Counted from the first letter of the stretch, positions 20,083 to 29,437 are shown. The stretch: 64,000 nt of DNA from Microbacterium sp. SSM24 (GCF_025989145.1 NZ_JAPDNQ010000001.1:124001-188000); one strand, 5' to 3'. Notes: generated from the sequence alone by a model not told the origin. Program-made: numbers and translations.

Positions 20083-20152
20083 CCCTCGTGCCCGCGTCCC
20101 GGCGCCCCGCAACAGTTCGACACACGGCGAGCGAGGCGAGGCATCCGGCGCC

Positions 20153-20158
20153 GACAAT
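20153..20158 (+). promoter_or_regulatory. -10 hexamer of leaderless metY
   Basis: GACAAT, then 7 nt, then ATG at 20166. The region 20083-20152 between the divergent hexamers shows no other element. Confidence 0.45.
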
Positions 20159-20165
20159 GGTGGGC

Positions 20166-21533
20166 ATGTCTGAAGCCCCGCTCGCCTTCGCGACCGCACA
20201 GGTGCAGGCGGGGTTCGAGTCGGGCCTCGCCGAGAACACCGCGGTGCCGTCGATCCACCAGTCGAACGCGTTCGAATTCCGCTCGCTCAGCGACGCCCGC
20301 GACCTGTTCGCGCTGCGCCGCGACGGCAACATCTACAGCCGCGCCGCCAACCCGACCGTGCTGGTGTTCGAGAAGCGCGTGGCCGAGCTCGAAGGGGGCA
20401 TCGCCGCGGCGGGCGTCGCCTCGGGTCAGGCCGCCGTCGCCCTCGCACTCCTCGCGCTCGCGAAGCAGGGCGAGCACATCGTCGCGGCACGCCAGCTCTA
20501 CGGGGGCACCGTCGACCTGCTCCAGGACACGTTCGCCGACTGGGGCATCGACGTCACCTTCGTCGACCAGGACGACCCCGAGGCCTGGGCCGCCGCGGTG
20601 CGCCCCGCCACGCGCGCGTTCTTCGCGGAATCCATCACCAACCCGATCGCGCAGGTGCTCGACGTGCGCACGGTCTCCGACCTCGCCCACCGTGCCGGCG
20701 TGCCGCTCGTGATCGACGCCACGGTGGCGACCCCGTACCTGCAGCGGGTCAAGGACCTCGGAGCCGACATCACCGTCCATTCGGCGACGAAGTTCCTGGG
20801 CGGCCACGGCACGTCGCTCGGCGGCGTGATCGTCGACCTCGGCACTTTCGACTTCACCGCCGAACCGGGGCGATGGCCGCAGCTCACCGAGACCTACCCG
20901 CGCGTTCCCGACGGGAGCCTCGTCGAGCGCTTCGGCGAGTCGGGCTCCCCGTACATCGCGCTCGTGAAGACGAAGTACGTGCACGACCTCGGCCCGTCGC
21001 TCTCGGCGTTCAACGCGTTCCAGCTGCTGCAGGGCCTGGAGACCCTCGACCTGCGCATCTCACGGCATTCGGCGAGCGCGCTCGAGGTCGCGCGATTCCT
21101 GGAGCAGCATCCCGCCGTCGACCGGGTGCACCACCCGGGACTCGCGTCGAGCCCGTGGCATGAGAAGGCGCAGACCTATCTGCCGCGCGGCGCGAGTTCG
21201 GTGTTCGCCTTCGATCTGCACAGCACCGGCGACCCCGAGGCGGATTTCCGCGTCGTCGAGGACCTCGTCGCACGACTGCAGGTCGTGAAGCTCGTGGCCA
21301 ACATCGGCGACGCGCGCAGCCTCGTGGCGCATCCCGCGTCGATGACCCACAGCCACCTGTCCCCCGCGCAGCTCGCCGATGCCGGCATCGCGTGGACGAC
21401 CGTGCGGCTGTCGATCGGGCTCGAGGACGTGCGCGACATCGTCGCGGACCTCCGCCGTGCGCTCGCGGGCGTGCCGGCTGCGCAGGCTCGGTCCGCCGCG
21501 GAGCCTCAGCTCGCGGCGACCAGCGCGCGATAG
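20166..21533 (+). CDS. metY: O-acetylhomoserine sulfhydrylase (MetY-type PLP enzyme)
   Basis: 455 residues. A Cys/Met-metabolism PLP enzyme that makes homocysteine from O-acetylhomoserine and sulfide. Motifs are NIYSRAANPT, ASGQAAVALAL, FAESITNP and the PLP lysine in HSATKFLGGHGTSLGG (about residue 206). The C-terminal LRLSIGLEDVRDIVADL is typical. The length, longer than cystathionine gamma-synthase (about 380), favours MetY. It starts leaderless at 20166, divergent from the rhodanese gene. Its 3' end overlaps the convergent peptidase gene by 28 bases. Confidence 0.93.
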   Translation: MSEAPLAFATAQVQAGFESGLAENTAVPSIHQSNAFEFRSLSDARDLFALRRDGNIYSRAANPTVLVFEKRVAELEGGIAAAGVASGQAAVALALLALAKQGEHIVAARQLYGGTVDLLQDTFADWGIDVTFVDQDDPEAWAAAVRPATRAFFAESITNPIAQVLDVRTVSDLAHRAGVPLVIDATVATPYLQRVKDLGADITVHSATKFLGGHGTSLGGVIVDLGTFDFTAEPGRWPQLTETYPRVPDGSLVERFGESGSPYIALVKTKYVHDLGPSLSAFNAFQLLQGLETLDLRISRHSASALEVARFLEQHPAVDRVHHPGLASSPWHEKAQTYLPRGASSVFAFDLHSTGDPEADFRVVEDLVARLQVVKLVANIGDARSLVAHPASMTHSHLSPAQLADAGIAWTTVRLSIGLEDVRDIVADLRRALAGVPAAQARSAAEPQLAATSAR

Positions 21534-22885
21534 AACCCGATCCCGCGCAGCCACACGTCCACCCGGATGCGCTCGTTGTGCGAATGCAGCGCATCGCGCT
21601 CGGCGCGGGTCAGGTGGAACGGTGTGAAGCGGTACACGTGGTCGGAGATCGCCGTGAACCACCGGCTGTCGCTCGCGCCGAGCTGCAGGTAGGGCGTGGC
21701 GAGGACGTCGTCGCCCAGGGTCTGCCCGACGGTCGTCGCGAGGCGGCGCCAGGCCTCACCGTGCCACGGCGACACCGGCGACGGATCGGAGCCGTGCCGC
21801 ACCTCGATGTCGACCTCGGAGTCGGCGATCACCCGCTGAGCGCGCGCTCTCGCACCGGCGACCGTGTCTCCCGTGAGCAGGCGGATGTTGATCGAGGCCC
21901 TCGCCGTCGTGGCGAGCACGTTCTCTCCGGGAGCCCCGCTCAGCTCGGTGGCGACGGCGGTGGTGCGCACGGTCGCGTTCATCTCGGGGCCGAGGCGCGA
22001 GAGCGCTGCGGCGACGAGGGGGCCGGTGACGGCGAGGCTGCGCAGCAGCGACCGCAGCGGCTGGGGGGCGTGCGGGGCGACGGTGGACAGCATCGCCCGC
22101 ACCGGCGGCGCGAGGCGCGTGGGGAACGGATGCCGGTGCAGCCGGTCGATCGCGCGCGCGAGACGTGCCGTGGCCGGCATCGCGGGCGGCGTCGATGCGT
22201 GCCCGCCTCCCTCGCGCGCCGTCAGGAGCAGCGTCATGACGCCGCGTTCGGCGACCCCCACCATCGCGGTCGGCACCGCGACTCCCGGGATCACGCCGTC
22301 CACGACCGCGCCGCCCTCGTCGAGCACGAGGGCGGGACGGATGCCGCGGCTGCGCAGCAGGTCGGCGATCGCGGCGGCGCCGCCGCCCGCGGTCTCCTCG
22401 TTGTGCCCGAACGCGAGGTACACGTCTCCGGCAGGGGTGAACCCCTCGGCCGCGAGCTGCTCGACCGCCTCGACGATCGCCACGAGCGCACCCTTGTCAT
22501 CGATCGCGCCGCGCGCGTGGATCGCGGCATCCGCTCCCTCGCCGACGATCTCGGCGGCGAACGGGTCGTGCTCCCACTCGGACGCGACGACCGGGACGAC
22601 GTCGATGTGCGCCATGAGGACGAGAGGATCGGATGCGCTGCGGTCACCGCGGTCCCCGTCGTGCGGGAGGTCGGCATCGTGAGCCCGCTCCCGTCCCCGC
22701 CAGCGGAAGAGCAGCGAGTGCCCGTCGACGACCTCGCGCTCCAGCGTGCGGTGCAGCGCGGGGTAGAGACGCTCCAGCGCCTGCTGGAATCGGTCGAACC
22801 CGGACCAATCGATCTCGGACTCGTCGGCGTGCGACACGGTCGGGATGCGCAGAAGCTCACGGAAACGCTCGACGGGGGATGCCAC
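21506..22885 (-). CDS. M20 family metallopeptidase
   Basis: 459 residues from GTG 22885. Two-zinc M20 peptidase motifs: LMAHIDVVPV (first His and catalytic Asp, about residue 90), GAIDDKGALVAIVEA (bridging Asp, about 125) and GHNEETAGGG (catalytic and metal Glu, about 160). These resemble carboxypeptidase S / acylase-type members, so it probably cleaves dipeptides or N-acyl amino acids in the cytoplasm. The GTG is selected by TAGGCT 7 nt upstream; the ORF could extend 22 codons further but that would cover the -10. Convergent overlap with metY. Confidence 0.88.
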   Translation of the reverse strand: MASPVERFRELLRIPTVSHADESEIDWSGFDRFQQALERLYPALHRTLEREVVDGHSLLFRWRGRERAHDADLPHDGDRGDRSASDPLVLMAHIDVVPVVASEWEHDPFAAEIVGEGADAAIHARGAIDDKGALVAIVEAVEQLAAEGFTPAGDVYLAFGHNEETAGGGAAAIADLLRSRGIRPALVLDEGGAVVDGVIPGVAVPTAMVGVAERGVMTLLLTAREGGGHASTPPAMPATARLARAIDRLHRHPFPTRLAPPVRAMLSTVAPHAPQPLRSLLRSLAVTGPLVAAALSRLGPEMNATVRTTAVATELSGAPGENVLATTARASINIRLLTGDTVAGARARAQRVIADSEVDIEVRHGSDPSPVSPWHGEAWRRLATTVGQTLGDDVLATPYLQLGASDSRWFTAISDHVYRFTPFHLTRAERDALHSHNERIRVDVWLRGIGFYRALVAAS

Positions 22886-22892
22886 GTCCCAG

Positions 22893-22898
22893 AGCCTA
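22893..22898 (-). promoter_or_regulatory. -10 hexamer of the leaderless M20 peptidase gene
   Basis: TAGGCT on the minus strand, 7 nt before GTG 22885. Confidence 0.55.
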
Positions 22899-22923
22899 GG
22901 CGCACGGGGTCCGCGTCGGTCGC

Positions 22924-22929
22924 TACGCT
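22924..22929 (+). promoter_or_regulatory. -10 hexamer of the leaderless Gfo/Idh gene
   Basis: TACGCT, then 6 nt, then ATG 22936. Only 25 bp separate it from the divergent M20 -10, so the two -35 regions must overlap. Confidence 0.6.
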
Positions 22930-22935
22930 CGGGAC

Positions 22936-23931
22936 ATGACCGCTTCCGCATCCCCCCCGCGCTGGGGCATCCTCGGACCGGGCGGCATCGCCCGCGCCTT
23001 CGCGTCCGACCTCCGTACCGCGGGCCTCGACCTCGCGGCCGTCGGGTCGCGCAGCGCCGAGTCCGCGGGCGCTTTCGCGGCCGACTTCGACGTGGCCCGC
23101 GCGCACGGCTCGTACGAGGCGCTCGTGTCCGACCCCGACGTCGACATCGTCTACATCGCGACCCCGCATCCGTTCCACGCCGAGCAGGCGATCCTCGCGC
23201 TCGAGCACGGCAAGCACGTGCTCGTCGAGAAGCCCTTCACGCTCACCGGCGACGAGGCAGCCGCCGTGCGCGACGTCGCCGCCGAGCGGGGCCTCCTCGC
23301 CATGGAGGCGATGTGGACGCGCTATCTGCCCCACATGGTGCGCATCCGCGAGATCGTGGCCTCCGGCGCGCTCGGCGAGATCCGCGCTCTGCTGGCCGAC
23401 CACACGCAGCGGATCTCGTCCGATCCTGCGCATCGCCTCAACGCCCTCGAACTCGGCGGCGGGGCCCTGCTCGACCTCGGCGTGTATCCGATCTCGTTCG
23501 CGTGGGACATCCTGGGCGAGCCGCTCGCGATCACCGCATCCGCCCGCCTGGGCGACACCGGCGCCGACACCGAGGTCGCGACCGTGATGTCGCACGTGTC
23601 CGGCGCGCTCTCGACGTCGTTGTCGGCATCGCGCGCCGCCGGCCCGAACACCGCGCACATCATCGGCACCGACGCCCGCATCGACATCGACCGCGTCTGG
23701 TACAACGCCACGTCGTTCCGGGTCGTCGCCGCCGACGGCACGGTGCTCGAGGAGTACGCGTCCGACATCCAGGGGCGCGGCATGCAGTATCAAGCGCTCG
23801 CTGCGCAGCAGTACCTGGCGGACGGACTCACCGACAGCGTGATCCTGCCGATCGACGAGACCGTCGCGATCATGTCCACCCTCGACGAGATCCGCCAGCT
23901 CGTCGGCGTGAGCTACCCCGGGGAGGAGTGA
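22936..23931 (+). CDS. Gfo/Idh/MocA family oxidoreductase
   Basis: 331 residues. N-terminal Rossmann domain WGILGPGGIARAFASD binding NAD(P), then VYIATPHPFHAEQAILAL and the family signature HVLVEKPFTLT (Glu-Lys-Pro, about residue 96). The C-terminal alpha/beta sheet domain follows, with GALLDLGVYPISFAWD carrying the usual catalytic Asp/Tyr region. Related to trans-1,2-dihydrobenzene-1,2-diol dehydrogenase and sugar dehydrogenases; substrate not determined. Leaderless start. One base separates its stop from the next gene, so the two are co-transcribed. Confidence 0.9.
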   Translation: MTASASPPRWGILGPGGIARAFASDLRTAGLDLAAVGSRSAESAGAFAADFDVARAHGSYEALVSDPDVDIVYIATPHPFHAEQAILALEHGKHVLVEKPFTLTGDEAAAVRDVAAERGLLAMEAMWTRYLPHMVRIREIVASGALGEIRALLADHTQRISSDPAHRLNALELGGGALLDLGVYPISFAWDILGEPLAITASARLGDTGADTEVATVMSHVSGALSTSLSASRAAGPNTAHIIGTDARIDIDRVWYNATSFRVVAADGTVLEEYASDIQGRGMQYQALAAQQYLADGLTDSVILPIDETVAIMSTLDEIRQLVGVSYPGEE

Positions 23932-23932
23932 G

Positions 23933-24796
23933 ATGCCCGACCGTCAGAACGCCCGCGTGGCCGTCTACCTCGACTTCGACAACATCGTCATGTCCTGGTA
24001 CGACCGTGTCCACGGCAAGAACTCGTACTCGCGCGACCGGCAGAAGATCATCTCGGATGCCTCGGATCGCGAGATCGCCGAGCGCCTGACGGCCGCCACG
24101 ATCGATGTCGGCGCGATCATCGACTACGCCACGTCGTTCGGCACGCTCGTGCTCACCCGCGCCTACGCCGACTGGTCGTCTCCGGTCAATGCGGTGTACC
24201 GCTCGCAGCTGGTGGCGCGGGCCGTCGACCTCGTGCAGCTGTTCCCCGCGGCGGCGTACGCGAAGAACGGCGCCGATATCCGGCTCGCCGTCGACGCCGT
24301 CGAAGACATGTTCCGCCTGCCCGATCTGACCCACGTGGTGATCGTCGCGGGCGATTCCGACTACGTGCCGCTCGCTCAGCGCTGCAAGCGCCTGGGGCGG
24401 TTCGTCGTCGGCGTGGGCGTCGCGGGTTCGACCGCCAAGTCGCTCGCCGCGGCGTGCGACCAGTTCGACTCGTACGATGCGCTGCCCGGGGTGGCGGCAC
24501 CCGCCGAGGCGCGGAAGGACGCCGCTCCCCCGCGTCGTCGCGCCCGCACCGCGGGCGCGGACCCGGCCGAGGCGCTGCTCGATCGCGCCCTGCGGCTCGA
24601 GAGCGACAAAGAGGATGTCGAGTGGCAGCACGCGTCGGCGGTGAAGAGCCTCGTCAAGCGACTCGATCCGTCCTTCTCCGAGAAGGCGCTCGGACACAAG
24701 AGCTTCTCCGAGTTCGTGAAGGCCCACCCGTCCGTCGCCGAGGTCGACGAGTCCGGGAACATCGTGCTCATCCGGCTCGCCGCCGACAGGCGCTGA
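23933..24796 (+). CDS. NYN-domain protein with C-terminal OST-HTH/LOTUS domain
   Basis: 287 residues. The N-terminal NYN (LabA/PIN-like) nuclease-fold domain (about 8-165) shows the metal-binding acidic residues in AVYLDFDNIVMS, DIRLAVDAVEDMF and VIVAGDSDYVPLAQ. An Ala/Arg-rich linker leads to a C-terminal OST-HTH/LOTUS-like helix-turn-helix (about 205-283) with SLVKRLDPSFSEKALGHKSF and FVKAHPSVAEVD. NYN proteins are putative RNases and LOTUS domains bind RNA, so an RNA-processing role is inferred. ATG 23933 lies 1 nt after the oxidoreductase stop with GGGGAGGAG just upstream as ribosome site. Confidence 0.88.
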   Translation: MPDRQNARVAVYLDFDNIVMSWYDRVHGKNSYSRDRQKIISDASDREIAERLTAATIDVGAIIDYATSFGTLVLTRAYADWSSPVNAVYRSQLVARAVDLVQLFPAAAYAKNGADIRLAVDAVEDMFRLPDLTHVVIVAGDSDYVPLAQRCKRLGRFVVGVGVAGSTAKSLAAACDQFDSYDALPGVAAPAEARKDAAPPRRRARTAGADPAEALLDRALRLESDKEDVEWQHASAVKSLVKRLDPSFSEKALGHKSFSEFVKAHPSVAEVDESGNIVLIRLAADRR

Positions 24797-24938
24797 GCCG
24801 CGACACCGCGCCGCTTCAGACGGGAGGGGGCTCACACGACAGCCCGGCCGGGTCGAGGGCGTGCGGGCCGGGCATCCACGCGGCTCCCTCCCGGCGACTT
24901 CGCACGACGCTTCCCATCGGGGAAATCACGCCGTCGAC

Positions 24939-24944
24939 TAGAGT
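24939..24944 (+). promoter_or_regulatory. -10 hexamer of the leaderless ROK regulator gene
   Basis: TAGAGT, then 7 nt, then GTG 24952. A small inverted repeat TTCCC-N4-GGGAA lies just upstream at 24911-24924 and is a possible operator. Confidence 0.5.
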
Positions 24945-24951
24945 GTGCGCT

Positions 24952-26139
24952 GTGGCACGCCGAAATCCGCCGCCAGGCTCGCAGACCTCGCTCCGCGAGG
25001 CCAATCGCGCGCGCCTGGTGGAGTCGCTCAAGCGACACGGCCGCCTGACCCAGGTCGAGCTCGCCGGCAGCACCGGCCTCTCGCCCGCGACGGTGTCCAA
25101 CATCGTCAAGGAGCTCACCGCGTCGGGCATCCTGCACACGTCGTTCACCTCGCGCAGCGGCCGCCGTGCGACCCTCGTCTCGCTCGCCCGCCAGCTCGGC
25201 CTCGTCGCCGGCGTGCACTTCAGCTCGCGGCAGCTTCACATCGCCATCGCCGACACGGCGCGCGCGATCGTCACACAGTCCTCGCTGCCGCTGCCGCTCG
25301 ACCACCGTCACGACGCCGAGCTCGACCGGCTCAGCCTGCTGCTGGGCGACATGATGGAATCGCTCGGCGGCTCGCTCTCCGACCTCCTCGCCGTCGGGCT
25401 CGCGCTTCCCGCGCCCATCGACCCGCGCACCGGCATGGTGTCCACACCCGGTCTGCTGCGCGGCTGGGAGGGCGTCGACGTCGCGGAGAGCCTTTCGGCG
25501 CGCATCGGGCGCCCCGTGTACGTCGACAGCGAGGCGAACCTCGGCGGGCTGGCCGAAGCGCGCGAGGGCAACGGGCGCGAGGCGTCGTCGTCGGTGTTCA
25601 TCCGCGCCGGGCACACCATCAGCGCCGGCCTGATCGTCGGAGGCGACCTGTTCCACGGCGTCAACGGCAAGGCGGGCCAGATCGGACACGTCACCATCGA
25701 CGAGAACGGGCCGATCTGCCGCTGCAGCAATCGCGGCTGCCTCGAGACCTACGCGGGCGGCCCGGCCCTGATGTCGCTGTTCCCGCCGAGCGAGGGCATG
25801 CAGCGCCTCGGCGACCTGCTGCAGGCTGCCGAGGCCGGCGACGGCAGCTCCCGGCGCGTGATCGCCGACGCCGGACGCCACATCGGCATCGCGGCGGCGA
25901 GCCTGTGCAACCTGTTCGACCCCGAGCTCATCATCATGGGCGGCGAGCTCGCACAGGCGGGCGAGATCCTCATGGCTCCGATGCGCCACTCGCTGGAGCG
26001 CACCGCGCTGACATCGGCGGGCGGACTCCCCGAGATCGTGGGGGCGTCGTTCGGCGAGTGGGCCGAGACGCGCGGCGCGATCGCGATCGCCCTCGATCAC
26101 GTGACGGTGGATGCGCAAGCACTCCCGTATTCGGCGTAG
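24952..26139 (+). CDS. ROK family transcriptional regulator (NagC/XylR type)
   Basis: 395 residues from GTG 24952. An N-terminal winged helix (about 20-80) with RLTQVELAGSTGLSPATVSN and LVSLARQLG joins a sugar-kinase-like ROK domain. The ROK zinc site reads CRCSNRGCLETYAGG (about residue 258), preceded by IGHVTIDENG with the usual His. Glycine-rich LIVGGDLFHG is also present. Such proteins are usually sugar-responsive repressors. It lies 3 nt upstream of a sugar-binding lipoprotein gene, making it the first gene of the importer operon and its likely regulator, with xylose or a related sugar as the inferred effector. Confidence 0.93.
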   Translation: MARRNPPPGSQTSLREANRARLVESLKRHGRLTQVELAGSTGLSPATVSNIVKELTASGILHTSFTSRSGRRATLVSLARQLGLVAGVHFSSRQLHIAIADTARAIVTQSSLPLPLDHRHDAELDRLSLLLGDMMESLGGSLSDLLAVGLALPAPIDPRTGMVSTPGLLRGWEGVDVAESLSARIGRPVYVDSEANLGGLAEAREGNGREASSSVFIRAGHTISAGLIVGGDLFHGVNGKAGQIGHVTIDENGPICRCSNRGCLETYAGGPALMSLFPPSEGMQRLGDLLQAAEAGDGSSRRVIADAGRHIGIAAASLCNLFDPELIIMGGELAQAGEILMAPMRHSLERTALTSAGGLPEIVGASFGEWAETRGAIAIALDHVTVDAQALPYSA

Positions 26140-26142
26140 CCC

Positions 26143-27240
26143 ATGGCGAAGTCGAGATCAGGACGCGAGGTTCTGAGGAAGGCCCTCGGGCGCGCGGCGG
26201 CCGTCGCGGTCCTCGGGGCCGTGCTCGCCGGCTCCGCCGTCGCGTGCAGCGGAGCCGATCCCGGCCCGGCGACGAGCGGCGGGGCGGAGTCGATCGCGCT
26301 GCTGCTGCCGGATGCGAAGACGGCCCGGTACGAGACGTTCGACCGCCCGTTCTTCGAAGCCCGCGTCGCGGAGCTGGGCGACTACGACGTGCTCTACGCC
26401 AACGCGGACCAGGACGCCGCGAAGCAGCAGCAGCAGGCCGAGTCGGCCCTCGCGGCGGGGGTGGGGGTGCTCGTCCTCGATGCCGTCGACGCGAATGCGG
26501 CGGTGAGCATCGTCCGCTCCGCGAACGCGAAGGGCGTTCCGGTGATCTCCTACGACCGGCTGATCGCGGGCGGAGACCTCGCGTACTACATCTCGTTCGA
26601 CAACGAGAAGGTCGGGGTGCTGCAGGCGACCGAGTTCGTCGATGCGATCGAGGATGCCGGAGGCGGCGGCATCCTGATGGTGAACGGCTCACCCACCGAC
26701 AGCAACGCCGCGCTGTTCCGCGCCGGCGCGCACAGCCTGATCGACGAGAGCGGGCTCGACGTGCTGGCCGAGTACGACACGCCGGACTGGAGCCCCGACA
26801 AGGCGCAGGAGTGGGTCGCCGGGCAGATCGCGCAGTACGGCGATCAGATCGTCGGGGTGTATGCCGCCAACGACGGGACCGCGGGCGGCGCCGTCGCAGC
26901 GCTGAAGGCCGCGAACGTCGAGCCGTTCCCGATCGTCACCGGACAGGACGCCGAGCTCACGGCGCTGCAGCGCATCGTGACCGGCGACCAGCACATGACC
27001 GTCTACAAGGCGATCAAGCCGCAGGCGGAGCTCGCGGCGGAGGTGGCGGTGGCGCTCCTGCACGGCGAGGAGGTCACGGCGCCGATGGAGATCGACGGCG
27101 TGCCGTCGACGCTCCTCGACCCCGTGGCCGTCACCGTGGACAACATCCTCGAGACCGTCGTGGCCGACGGCTTCTGGACCGTCGAGGACATCTGCACGCC
27201 CGCGTACGCCGATGCGTGCGAAGCCGCGGGCATCAGGTAG
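26143..27240 (+). CDS. Sugar ABC transporter substrate-binding lipoprotein 1 (XylF-like)
   Basis: 365 residues. Signal peptide with lipobox AVACS (Cys about residue 31), so lipid-anchored outside the membrane. The mature protein is a type I periplasmic-binding fold. ALLLPDAKTARYETFDR, SYDRLIAGGDLAYYISFDN, NEKVGVLQA and VTGQDAELTALQRI strongly recall the D-xylose binder XylF. The ATG follows the ROK stop by 3 nt without a clear Shine-Dalgarno, suggesting coupled translation. It belongs with the ATPase and permease that follow. Xylose is the best guess for the ligand. Confidence 0.88.
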   Translation: MAKSRSGREVLRKALGRAAAVAVLGAVLAGSAVACSGADPGPATSGGAESIALLLPDAKTARYETFDRPFFEARVAELGDYDVLYANADQDAAKQQQQAESALAAGVGVLVLDAVDANAAVSIVRSANAKGVPVISYDRLIAGGDLAYYISFDNEKVGVLQATEFVDAIEDAGGGGILMVNGSPTDSNAALFRAGAHSLIDESGLDVLAEYDTPDWSPDKAQEWVAGQIAQYGDQIVGVYAANDGTAGGAVAALKAANVEPFPIVTGQDAELTALQRIVTGDQHMTVYKAIKPQAELAAEVAVALLHGEEVTAPMEIDGVPSTLLDPVAVTVDNILETVVADGFWTVEDICTPAYADACEAAGIR

Positions 27241-27272
27241 GGTCCTGACCTTGGCGAGGAGGGCTTGACCGG

Positions 27273-28199
27273 ATGTCGATGACACAGCCGCGCGCGGGGC
27301 GCCCGCGCGAGCGCGTGCTCACCATGCGAGGGATCGGCAAGCACTTCGGTGCCGTCAAAGCCCTCACCGACGTGGATTTCTGGGTCAACGAGGGCGAGGT
27401 GGTCGCCCTCGTCGGCGACAACGGCGCCGGCAAGTCGACGCTGGTGAAGGTGCTCGCCGGCGTGCACGCGCCCGACGCCGGCACGATCGAGTTCGACGGC
27501 GACCTGGTCGACATCCCGAGCCCCGCCGACGCGCAGGAGCTCGGCATCGCCACGGTCTTCCAGGACCTCGCGCTGTGCGACAACCTCGACGTGGTCGCCA
27601 ACCTCTGGCTCGGCCGCGAGCTCGTGGAGAGCGGTGCGCTCGACGAGGTCGACATGGAGCAGCGCACGTGGACGCTCCTGCGCGAGCTGTCGGCGAAGAT
27701 CCCCTCCGTGCGCATCCCGGTGGCCGGGCTCTCGGGCGGACAGCGCCAGACGGTGGCGATCGCCCGCTCGCTCATCGGCGACCCGCGGGTCGTCATCCTC
27801 GACGAGCCGACGGCGGCCCTGGGCGTCGCTCAGACCGCCGAGGTGCTCAACCTCATCGAGCGCCTGCGCGAACGTGGGCACGGGGTCATCCTCATCAGCC
27901 ACAACATGGCGGATGTGATGGCGGTCGCCGACCGCGTGGTCGTGCTGCGGCTCGGGCGCAACAACGGCGTGTACAACGTGGCCGAGGTGACCAGCGAGAC
28001 GCTCATCGCGGCGATCACCGGCGCCGCCGACAACGTGGCAGCCCGTCGTGCGGCCGAACGCCCCGCCGCCCCGCGCACCGCGCCGGCATCCGATCCGGTG
28101 GACGAACCCGATCCTGCACACGAGCACGGCGCCGAGATCATCCGCATCCCGCGCACGCGCCCGCGCGGCACCACCGACCCGAAGGGCGGCCGATCGTGA
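27273..28199 (+). CDS. Sugar ABC transporter ATP-binding protein 1
   Basis: 308 residues with a single ABC domain (about 10-250): GDNGAGKSTLVK (Walker A), VAGLSGGQRQTVAIARS (signature) and VVILDEPTAALGVAQ (Walker B). Most xylose or ribose importers carry a two-domain ATPase; a single-domain version is like FrcA-type systems. An about 50-residue Pro/Ala/Arg-rich tail with no recognised domain follows. GAGGAGG precedes the ATG by about 10 nt. Its stop overlaps the next start (GTGA). Confidence 0.9.
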   Translation: MSMTQPRAGRPRERVLTMRGIGKHFGAVKALTDVDFWVNEGEVVALVGDNGAGKSTLVKVLAGVHAPDAGTIEFDGDLVDIPSPADAQELGIATVFQDLALCDNLDVVANLWLGRELVESGALDEVDMEQRTWTLLRELSAKIPSVRIPVAGLSGGQRQTVAIARSLIGDPRVVILDEPTAALGVAQTAEVLNLIERLRERGHGVILISHNMADVMAVADRVVVLRLGRNNGVYNVAEVTSETLIAAITGAADNVAARRAAERPAAPRTAPASDPVDEPDPAHEHGAEIIRIPRTRPRGTTDPKGGRS

Positions 28200-29437
28200 G
28201 CCGCGAGGTCGTCCCCGCCGCCGAAGACGCCGACGTCCGCCTGCTCAGCGTCGCGGGGCTCCGCGGCGCGTTCGCGTCGGTCATCACCCGGATCCGTGGC
28301 GGGGATCTCGGCGCCGCACCCGTGGTGGGCGGGCTCATCGTGATCTGGCTGGTGTTCCAGGCGCTGAACCCGGTGTTCCTCTCGAGCGAGAACCTCGGGA
28401 ATCTCACGATGCAGTGCGCGGCGATCGGCACGATCGCACTCGGTGTCGTGCTCGTGCTGCTGCTGGGCGAGATCGACCTGTCGGTCGGATCGGTGTCGGG
28501 GCTCGCGGCGGCCGTCCTGGCCGTGACCTTCGTGCAGCTGAGCTGGCCGCTGGCCCTGGCCCTCGTCGCGGGCATCGGGATCGGATGCCTCGTCGGCCTC
28601 CTGTACGGATTCCTGTACACCCGGTTCGGCCTGCCGAGCTTCGTGATCACGCTCGCCGGGCTCCTGGGGTTCCTGGGCCTGCAACTGGCGGTGCTCGGCG
28701 ACACCGGCACCATCGGGCTCGGGTTCGACTCCTGGATCGTCGAGTTCGCGCAGGACTGGTTCCTGCCGCACTGGGCGGCCTACCTCCTCGCGGTCCTGTC
28801 CGTGGGCGCGTACGCCTGGGTGCTGCTGCGGCGCGCGCGGCGGCGCGCGGCGGCGAACCTCGTGAGCCAGGGCAATCTCGAGATCGGCCTGCGCAGCGGT
28901 GCGCTGCTGGTCTTCCTGGTCCTCGCGACGTGGTACCTGAACCTGTACCGGGGCGTCGGCGTGATGTTCGTGTTCTTCATCGCACTCGTCGTGGCGATGA
29001 ACCTGGTGCTCACCCGCACGCGGTGGGGGCGGGCCGTGTACGCGGTCGGCGGCTCCGTCGAGGCGGCGCGGCGCGCCGGCATCCGGGTCGATCGCATCTA
29101 CCTGTCGGTCTTCATGATGTGCTCGACCCTGGCCGCGGTCGGCGGCATCCTCGCGGCCGCGCGACTGGGGTCGGCCGGTCAGAGCTCGGGCACCGGCGAC
29201 GTGAATCTCAACGCCATCGCAGCGGCGGTGATCGGTGGCGCGAGCCTCTTCGGCGGGCGGGGCAGCGCCTTCTCCGCGCTGCTCGGGATCATCGTGATCC
29301 AGTCGATCTCGTCAGGCCTGACGCTGCTCGCTCTCGACGCTTCGGTACAGTTCATGATCACCGGCATCGTGCTCGTACTGGCCGTGATCGTCGACTCGAT
29401 CTCACGCCGCACGCGCGCCGCGACCGGCCGCGCCTGA
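28196..29437 (+). CDS. Sugar ABC transporter permease 1
   Basis: 413 residues from GTG 28196, in a 4-base GTGA overlap with the ATPase gene. About 10 hydrophobic segments of the RbsC/XylH type: GEIDLSVGSVSGLAAAVLA (the diagnostic L-S-V-G motif), FGLPSFVITLAGLLGFLG, GRAVYAVGGSVEAARRAG (coupling helix) and NLNAIAAAVIGGASLFGGRG. A basic loop RRARRRAAA in the middle faces the cytoplasm. With the preceding two genes it forms a complete importer. Confidence 0.92.
   Translation: MSREVVPAAEDADVRLLSVAGLRGAFASVITRIRGGDLGAAPVVGGLIVIWLVFQALNPVFLSSENLGNLTMQCAAIGTIALGVVLVLLLGEIDLSVGSVSGLAAAVLAVTFVQLSWPLALALVAGIGIGCLVGLLYGFLYTRFGLPSFVITLAGLLGFLGLQLAVLGDTGTIGLGFDSWIVEFAQDWFLPHWAAYLLAVLSVGAYAWVLLRRARRRAAANLVSQGNLEIGLRSGALLVFLVLATWYLNLYRGVGVMFVFFIALVVAMNLVLTRTRWGRAVYAVGGSVEAARRAGIRVDRIYLSVFMMCSTLAAVGGILAAARLGSAGQSSGTGDVNLNAIAAAVIGGASLFGGRGSAFSALLGIIVIQSISSGLTLLALDASVQFMITGIVLVLAVIVDSISRRTRAATGRA

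Noticed and set aside
20083..20152. SAM or cobalamin riboswitch before metY
   Set aside because: metY appears leaderless, leaving no 5' leader for a riboswitch.
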